Part shown: positions 58,334 through 64,000 of the stretch, in pieces
How positions within the stretch are numbered: the stretch's first letter is position 1
Layout: each line of letters opens with the position of its first letter
Origin: JANXQG01 sp963719885
GTDB taxonomy: Bacteria > Planctomycetota > Planctomycetia > Pirellulales > Thermoguttaceae
Assembly (NCBI GenBank): GCA_963719885.1
Contig: CAVRDP010000035.1
Location: forward strand, 186,001-250,000
Direction of reading: 5' to 3'
Length of the DNA stretch: 64,000 nt
The notes under the pieces: model-generated
What the model was told of the DNA's origin: nothing
Database searches by the model: none
The model's input: only the letters and a program-made list of their open reading frames with translations
Position numbers and translations under genes: made by a program

Positions 58334-60459
58334 CGTGCCCTCCCTTGAATGTCCTTGCCTTACCATAGTAGATCCTTGCACAAGAATTCCAGCGAAACCG
58401 ACCGGTCTTTGGAAAGAATCCGAGCCGATCCATGGCGCGACGCGGTGAAGTCGCTGCAACGGACGAAGAGGGCAGAAGCGAACACGGGAACCACTTCCTC
58501 AAGTTCCTTGCGCGGGTCGTACGACACAAGTGTTCCACGGTGGGACGCTTTCTCGGCGCGGCGGGTCGTACATGGACCTCGCCGCCGCTGCTCGACGATC
58601 CACCCTGGAAAGGCCCGGCTTCCGCATCGTCCCGCCAGCCTCAGCCTTGCCAAGACCCCTCCGAGCCGGGACAATGCTTTACGAGTGGACCGCAACCGAT
58701 TCCAGCCAGACCCAAGGAGCATGCCATGCCGACGCCGACTTCGATCCGGGATATCGACTTGTCCCCCCTCCCCGGCAGGACCTACGCGAGTTTCGACCGT
58801 GAAAATGGTAAGGATCCTTACCATCGGTATGGAAACATGCGTCTTGGCCAGTTCCCGCAACGCCGCTCTTCCGAGTGGCAAGGCATGGGGCCTCGCTCCC
58901 CGAAGGATGGAGCAGTCAGTGTCGGCGCGCGTGGCCGGAAATCGAAGCTTTGCTGCATGTATAGACCCTACACACCCGCCACACTGGTTTCGTGGATCGG
59001 CATGGTCTGGCTGGTCTCCATCGCGGCAACCCGACGATTCGGGTGTGGGCTCGTTCGCGATCGCGTCTAAAGTTTTGCGCGCGAAACTTGGCGTGGCCGA
59101 GAAATATCCCGCCAGGAATACCCCGTAAGCGCAAAAAGGTTCGCATGGAACTTTTTCCCTTCTTCCGGGTTGTCGTGTCGACTTTTCAATGTGAAAAGCC
59201 GCCGTGTTATGGGAGGCGCCGTCGATCCTCGGCATGGATCCGTGACTCGTTGACGTTTCTCGAAAGTGGCAAACTGGCAAAATGTCGGACGCCGACCGGC
59301 AGGCTGGCGCCGAAGCGCAGAGGTCTGCGCCCCGACACGACCTACCCGCAAGTCCCGCGACAACCGACCCGGAATCGTGTTCAGATTCCGAACATTCGCC
59401 TATCGCAAGTTCTCGGTGGCCACTACCCGAGTTTGCTGCGGCACCGCCAGCCGGCTCAGGACACCCAGGTTGTCAGTTGGACAAGCTGCTCCCTCGCATT
59501 GCTTCCCGACAACGACGAATCCGATCCGGCCTCGGCATCCCGCCATGCACGGTTTCGCGTGCATGGTCGGGCAGTGCGAGGGCGATTTTCAGGAAAGCGA
59601 CTCCAGGGACGCCAGCTAGTCGTCATCGCCCGTGAACCCAGATTCGGCGACCGTCGTCATGGCGACACGGCCAAGACCACCCGTATGCGTTCCGGTTCGA
59701 CAGAAAGGTCAGCGTGACCTATTTCCCACTGTGGGAACAATCGCCCCCCTCGTCGGCTATGTCCGTGCGGGCACCACCCGTTCATGTTTCCTGACGGCAG
59801 TGCCATACGATGCCGCCATGACGAAGGGAAACCTTCCACAGGCGCCTTTTGCGGCTCGGCGCAACCGCAATCCAACGAGTCGCCTGCATGCCGCGCTTCG
59901 GGAATCCGGCCCAAATTCCCGACATAGGGGATTTGCGTCCCTTGTTGGCCATGTCCGTGGGAACGCCGTGGATCGCCTTGGTATACGGAATGTCGTCAAG
60001 TGCGGCGGCGCTCCTGCTTTCGACAAGAAACGAGAAAAACAGGGGACGGATGATCTATTCCCTCGGAAACCGGAACCACTTCCACGAGCTTGCGCAGTTC
60101 ATCGTAGTTCCATGGCTCATGCCCCCGAATTCGTGATAACGCGATAGCGCCCGCATCCGCACGGTCTGCCCTCATGCGACGGTCTCGACTCGTCAGTTTG
60201 ACAAGTTGCTTCGCGACTCCTCGCAAAATGACCGTCTGCAACCAGTTGGCGGGCGCCGAACGGTCATGGCCGTCGAGAAGGCACTCCCGAAGCACGGACA
60301 GCGCCGCTGTCGTTACCCGGCCATCTCGTCCCCAATCGACTTGATTTATTGCGCCGGATCTGGCAAATGGAGGAGAGACCGAACGCGCGAGGGGCCAGGC
60401 AGCATCTTGCCCATCTTGCCGTTCAGTCGCCACACAAACTGAACGAGAGGATAGGCAAG
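58334..60459. other. 2.1-kb stretch without a supported gene; repeats present
   Basis: ORFs on both strands look like shadows or decayed genes. A minus-strand piece around 59760-60030 (DDIPYTKAIHGVPTDMANKG, SPMSGIWAGFPKRGMQATRW) looks protein-like but has no start and would need frameshifts. The stretch carries palindromes (58532, 59723), the 65-bp iteron repeat (59233-59297), a hairpin (59315-59330) and the stem-loop element at 60406. Confidence 0.45.
59233..59297. repeat. 65-bp repeat with GTGGCAA iterons, copy 2
   Basis: Near-identical to 45112-45176; the last 50 bases differ at three positions. The iterons AAGTGGCA and AACTGGCA precede ATG and GGACGCCGACC, as in copy 1. Confidence 0.65.
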
Positions 60460-60462
60460 ATG
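60406..60462 (+). promoter_or_regulatory. Stem-loop leader element, copy 2, at the start of the next gene
   Basis: CTTGCC/GGCAAG and GTTCAGT/ACTGAAC form a two-step stem; the element ends with GGCAAGATG, whose ATG starts the next gene. It is related to 54172-54227. It may control initiation of the downstream gene. Confidence 0.5.
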
Positions 60463-61655
60463 GATGACGAGAAGATTATCGACGACGCATTCCAGGCTAA
60501 GGAAGCGGAAATTAAGGCTGCCGTGGCCGAAGTCGCGGCGGCCGAGAAAGGCATCGAAAAGCATCAGCAGGGCATCGCGAGCCTCACGGTGACGTTGGTC
60601 GTCGCGCGGTATCGATTGGGGCGTCTCTTGATGTCGATGCCCGGGGCCGCGGGCAACCTCAAGCAGCGCGAGGGAAGTGGCTCAAGCGGTCTGTGGAACT
60701 CTGCGGCTCGAAGAGCCGGGTCTACACAGCACGCGACGTCTGCGGCTACTTCGACGATCCCTTCGACAGCAAGATCCGGGCATCGGCGAAGACGGGCGAG
60801 GAGAGAGCCAAGGCGTTCCGAAAACCCCTTTCTGAACTTGAGCAGCTCGTCAGATACAAGCGGGACCACGATGCTTTGGAAAGGAAGCGGGAGCGGGAGC
60901 GGCAAGCGGCGGAAGCTGCGAAGGTGGTCGATCGCCGAGAGTCCGTCGCAGTCCAAGGCGCGGTAGCGAAAGTCGCAGCAGGGCCGTCCGACGCGCACGT
61001 CGATCTCTTTGAATTGTTGCGGAGGAAACGGCGGGAGGAGGCCGAGAGGGTAGCCGGTCGCCGGGAGTCCGCCGCCGTCCATGGCGCGGCAGCGAGGATG
61101 GCGCCAAGGCCGTCCGGTGGGAACGTCGATTCCCTCAAGGGCGACCACGACGACCAGGAGGGTGGGCAGGATCACCGTGCCCGCATTGCGTCCGAATTCG
61201 TCGACCTGTGCGGCCACGACGTCCGGCAGGCCGTCGCCTGGCTGATCGAGCACCGCTGGAACAAGGCCGACGCCCTTGAATGGCTGACGGCTTGGGTGAG
61301 CAACAAACGGTCAGCCGCCAAGCCGCCTGATGGGCCCTGGCCGCCCGTGATCGTCTGCGGCGAAGTCCCCCCATGGGAAAAGGCGAAGGCGGGCCAGTAC
61401 GTAACGTGGGGGCCCAGCCGAGTAATGGTCATCGACTCCGTCGCGGAATCCGAGATCGTCCTGGAAGACCCATTCGATCAATGGTCCAAATACCCGATTT
61501 TCGTCACTCGCGACGAGTGGGACCATGTGCTTGCGACAACGGAGGAGCACGTCAAGAGCGAGTTCGCGAGGCTGGAGCAGGACATCCCAACCGGCCAACC
61601 GAAGAAGAACCGCGGACGACAAGAAACAGACCGTGCGGAGGAAGCCCGCCGATAG
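60460..61655 (+). CDS. Hypothetical coiled-coil protein (frameshifted)
   Basis: ATG 60460: MDDEKIIDDAFQAKEAEIKA, VVARYRLGRLLMSMPGAAGN. One G is missing near 60673; the next frame continues GKWLKRSVELCGSKSRVYTA and RDVCGYFDDPFDSKIRASAK. A charged coiled coil follows, then two copies of a unit like RRESVAVQGAVAKVAAGPSD (second: RRESAAVHGAAARMAPRPSG), then AVAWLIEHRWNKADALEWLT, shared with the 14954 gene, and GQYVTWGPSRVMVIDSVAES. About 398 residues. The family is unknown. Confidence 0.55.
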
Positions 61656-61735
61656 GAAGCCGCCGTTGGCGGCGCTCGCCGGCGTTGGGGCGTAGGGCTG
61701 GATCTAGTTCCGTCGCCTTGCTCGCGGTCCCACTT

Positions 61736-61773
61736 CCTTACACTTTGCACTACCAACCGTGTAAAGTGTAAGG
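61736..61773. repeat. Inverted repeat, 15-bp arms (14 paired)
   Basis: CCTTACACTTTGCAC (61736-61750) and GTGTAAAGTGTAAGG (61759-61773). No T tract follows. It may be an operator or replication-type dyad. Confidence 0.65.
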
Positions 61774-61910
61774 GAATGCGCAGAGCCAACTCACCGTTCC
61801 GCCGCCGCTGCCACCGACAGCCGCTCTTGCGACGCAGCCTTGCACATTGATCATGGGCGGTCGGACGACCTGCAACTGGCCGGCATGGGAAGCCTTGCCG
61901 ACCGCCTCGT

Positions 61911-61934
61911 GCTTAGCATAAGTTTTTGCTAAGT
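61911..61934. repeat. Hairpin GCTTAGCA / TGCTAAGT, relative of 45331-45354
   Basis: Arms of 8 bases with one mismatch around a T-rich loop, preceded by CGT as at 45331. Confidence 0.5.
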
Positions 61935-61999
61935 GCTTCCAGGAGCGGCAGCAAGTCGTGGGCAATGTCGTTCAGATTTTCGTGACGAGAACCAAAAGA

Positions 62000-62036
62000 A
62001 AGCCCCGCCAGCCGTTACGATCTGGCTGACGGGGCT
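62000..62036 (-). terminator. Intrinsic terminator for the minus-strand gene at 62060
   Basis: AAGCCCCGCCAGCC pairs with GGCTGACGGGGCTT (one mismatch). On the minus strand the stem is followed by TTCTTTT. It lies 24 bp after the stop of the Cys-rich gene. Confidence 0.75.
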
Positions 62037-62059
62037 TGGGATGGCCCGGTTCTCGGGTG

Positions 62060-62482
62060 TCAGCCACGCAAATCATCGAGATCCACGATGAAGCTCCCAC
62101 CGGTCTTGTGTCGTGGCCTGGTGGGCCGATTCATGTAACCGACGCAACCGAAGACGCAATCGGAACGTTCTTCGCCGGCTACCTGCACCACCCAGCCTGG
62201 GCACGCAGCATGGTCAAGGCAGGTGTCATCGCCGCACTTGATCCACTTACCGCGTAATCGCCAGTCGCGGCAGATGCACTCCCCGCAGTACGCACCCGCC
62301 GTAAGTCCGACGCGGTGCCGGTTGTGTCCAAGCTTTATCAGCTTTGCAGACAGGCACGCCGCGTCCAGCATAGAAGGCATGGAGTAATTCCAGTCGTCGC
62401 CCGGCCGCGCACGCCATTCTTCCGCCAACGCCCTGAGATCCTCGGGGGACTCGGGCTGGAAAGTCTCGTTCTTCGTTTTCAT
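62060..62482 (-). CDS. Cys-rich hypothetical protein
   Basis: 140 residues from ATG 62482 (MKTKNETFQPESPEDLRALA). Cys pairs occur in AYCGECICRDWRLRGKWIKC, GDDTCLDHAACPGWV and DCVFGCVGYMNRP, suggesting metal binding. A terminator follows. The family is unknown. Confidence 0.6.
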   Translation of the reverse strand: MKTKNETFQPESPEDLRALAEEWRARPGDDWNYSMPSMLDAACLSAKLIKLGHNRHRVGLTAGAYCGECICRDWRLRGKWIKCGDDTCLDHAACPGWVVQVAGEERSDCVFGCVGYMNRPTRPRHKTGGSFIVDLDDLRG

Positions 62483-62543
62483 CTATGTACTTCCTTGGTG
62501 CTGTTCAAAATCAATGCCACACATTCGTTTTGTCGGTTTTCCT

Positions 62544-62594
62544 AAACCGGCAAACTGGCAACATGGTCTTGCCACTTTGCCACTTTGCCGGTTT
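62544..62594. repeat. Inverted iterons (AAACCGGCAAA ... TTTGCCGGTTT)
   Basis: Two GGCA iterons on one strand face three on the other, making a dyad between the Cys-rich gene start and the AAA ATPase stop. The unit is the same as at 45142, 54254 and 59262. Confidence 0.65.
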
Positions 62595-63541
62595 CACATG
62601 CCGGCGACCACCTCTGCTTTTCTCCTATCGAACCGCCGGTCGCCCGTACCAGGACAAAACCCACGCCATGCGTGCAACTGGTCGTCCCGCGAATTCGGGA
62701 AGAGCCGCAAAATATGCCTCACGCCCTCGCGTTCCTTTTCGAGGCGAGAGGCACGAGGCAACGGCTTGATGGGCGTGTGCTTGAGTTCGCTGACCTTGCC
62801 CAGCAGGTGGGCCCGCACCATGTCGCGCCAGTCCACCCGAGACAGGCCCGCCTTGCAAAGCGCGTAATCCGGCAAGGACTTCTCCACCAGATCCCTGAGG
62901 TCAAGCGGCACGTCCAGGTCGCCTGCCTCGGGGATAAGGAACTCGGCGACCTCGGTACACTCACGACCGCACAACTCCCACTTCACGCGTTTCACGCCCC
63001 GGCTGGCGATGTCGAGCATCATGGCCGCTATCTGCTCCTGCGTCAGGGCGCATTCCAGCACCGTGATCCGGGAGGAGATCGCCGCGTGGAACTGCTCGTC
63101 GTTCGTCATGATGATGCAGCAGCCGGTGACCACCGCCTTCTTCTTCTGCCCTTCTCGCGCATACGGGATTTCACGGGGCGCGGTGTAATCCGGTCGCGTG
63201 CCGCAGGCCGCCATCATGTAATTCCGAGACCGTCCTTTGAGGAGGTCCCTCACGTCGTCAAAGATCATGATGCTGCCACCATGTTCCTCGAAGAACTCAA
63301 ACAGTCCCTGGGGGGTGAGCACCTTCGGTGCATCCGCCCACTCGTACCCGGCTTCTTCGAGGGTTTTCTCCACAACATAGGACTTGCCCACGCCTGGCGG
63401 GCCATAGAATCCCGCACCGTTCCGGTAACCCTCTGCCGCGCTGATTACCAGCGTACGGGCGACGTCGAGTTGCCGGTTCCATTGTTCAAGAGGATCCTGG
63501 GGCTTACCGTTGCCGTTACTGCATCCATTGTTCCCTGCCAT
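62594..63541 (-). CDS. AAA-type ATPase of the mobile element
   Basis: 315 residues, GGAGAA before ATG 63541. Walker A GFYGPPGVGKSYVVEKTLEE, Walker B GSIMIFDDVRDLLKG, sensor CCIIMTNDEQFHAA, Arg SSRITVLEC. The C-terminal helical domain includes LRDLVEKSLPDYALCKAGLS. It resembles phage/plasmid ATPases that load or remodel proteins on DNA. The exact role is unknown. Confidence 0.7.
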   Translation of the reverse strand: MAGNNGCSNGNGKPQDPLEQWNRQLDVARTLVISAAEGYRNGAGFYGPPGVGKSYVVEKTLEEAGYEWADAPKVLTPQGLFEFFEEHGGSIMIFDDVRDLLKGRSRNYMMAACGTRPDYTAPREIPYAREGQKKKAVVTGCCIIMTNDEQFHAAISSRITVLECALTQEQIAAMMLDIASRGVKRVKWELCGRECTEVAEFLIPEAGDLDVPLDLRDLVEKSLPDYALCKAGLSRVDWRDMVRAHLLGKVSELKHTPIKPLPRASRLEKEREGVRHILRLFPNSRDDQLHAWRGFCPGTGDRRFDRRKAEVVAGM

Positions 63542-63768
63542 TTGTCCGATTTCTCCTCTCTATCGGTGAGTCATTGGTGATGTCGGCGTGGCCGACTATT
63601 CCTGGTCCTCCCGGCCGAACCAGCTTGCAATTCGCTCATATTCCGGGTTGCCAGACTTGTAATGGTTGGTCTGCCCAATCATGCCCTGCGGCCCTGGTCA
63701 GCGGCGTCCCAACCGGGACGGCAGCATGGCGTCCGACGTCTGCGTTCTGGGCTGCTGGAGACCGTAGT

Positions 63769-64000
63769 ATGACACTTGAGGAACTGATGACGTGGAACAA
63801 GACCGACCGGCGGTGGCATAAAGGATACTTCGGTAAGAGGTACGCTATTTCGCCTCGCCAACTCGGGACGGCGGCGACGAAGGAAGCCAGCCGCGCATCG
63901 GCCAATGCCTGGTGGACAAAAAAGCAGAAAGAGATCGACGAACAGCTCGGCAAGGCGAAGGAACACCCCGCCCATATCGTGATGATTTACGAACACGCCA
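63769..64000 (+). CDS. Integrase-like gene, N-terminal part (runs off right edge)
   Basis: ATG 63769 opens a frame to the window end: MTLEELMTWNKTDRRWHKGY, FGKRYAISPRQLGTAATKEA, SRASANAWWTKKQKEIDEQL, GKAKEHPAHIVMIYEHA. The W-x-K...RRW-x-K-x-Y-x-G-K-x-Y-x-x-S pattern with TKE and NAWW is that of the N-terminal DNA-binding part of planctomycete phage-type tyrosine recombinases. The catalytic domain lies outside. Confidence 0.55.
   Translation, partial: MTLEELMTWNKTDRRWHKGYFGKRYAISPRQLGTAATKEASRASANAWWTKKQKEIDEQLGKAKEHPAHIVMIYEHA

Larger units (their letters stand above)
61656..62059. other. Intergenic stretch with three hairpins
   Basis: Between convergent genes. It contains the hairpins at 61736-61773, 61911-61934 and 62000-62036, plus a short scrap (about 61968-61988) resembling part of the recombinase C-terminal coding sequence. 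No gene is seen. Confidence 0.6.

Noticed and set aside
58360..59280. 306-residue minus-strand ORF in the gene-poor stretch
   Set aside because: Composition is Arg-rich and irregular, the start overlaps the iteron repeat and no domain is visible.

Overview
The window looks like part of a planctomycete chromosome (Pirellulales-like gene content). The evidence is a protein with autotransporter-type beta-strand repeats and a PEP-CTERM tail, a giant RHS/YD-repeat protein whose N-terminus carries the planctomycete 'LEARQLLSGG' motif, an NfeD-like protein, and a sulfatase-modifying-factor-like secreted protein. Codon choice is GC-rich throughout. Many genes that are otherwise conserved carry one-base frameshifts (about 20 in 64 kb). 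Two T insertions in one IS66 copy are confirmed by the second, intact copy. Uncorrected long-read indels are the simplest explanation, and true pseudogenes the alternative.

Layout. 1-2.4 kb: a partial NfeD-like gene, a secreted metallopeptidase-like gene and tRNA-Val(GAC) with a terminator. 3.3-14.6 kb: an accessory, defence-like island. It holds a trypsin-like protease split by an IS66 element (8-bp target duplication seen), an XRE repressor plus ImmA/IrrE-type peptidase, and divergently from them a compact ubiquitin-like conjugation cassette (Ubl ending in Gly-Gly plus a six-residue tail, E2-like protein, JAMM peptidase fused to an E1-like enzyme). It continues with a HipA-like kinase fragment, an OLD-type ATPase/TOPRIM nuclease and a protein with a nuclease-like E-x-K motif. 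15.5-22 kb: the beta-strand-repeat PEP-CTERM protein, split by an ISL3 element (8-bp duplication). 22.1-37.3 kb: an RHS protein of about 4,400 residues whose first codons are split by a second, inverted IS66 copy, followed at once by a small immunity-like gene. 37.4-39.4 kb: TPR and zinc-ribbon genes.

39.4-42.3 kb holds a complete diversity-generating retroelement (DGR) on the minus strand, in the order variable protein, HRDC accessory protein, reverse transcriptase, template repeat. Template and variable repeats were aligned by hand over 120 bp: 18 of 19 differences fall on template adenines (18 of 30 adenines changed, against 1 of 90 other bases). The target is a secreted formylglycine-generating-enzyme-like (C-type-lectin-fold) protein. 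A three-gene IS66 element lies just upstream.

45-64 kb is a different kind of DNA: short genes, many small hairpin and iteron repeats, two sigma-factor-like paralogues, a tyrosine recombinase (plus a duplicated C-terminal scrap), a RuvB-like ATPase, a DEDD exonuclease-like protein, a polymerase-palm-like protein, a ribbon-helix-helix-like protein, an AAA ATPase and the start of an integrase-like gene at the right edge. It reads as an integrated mobile element or plasmid-like element with its own replication, transcription and recombination genes. Its identity is not established from sequence alone.
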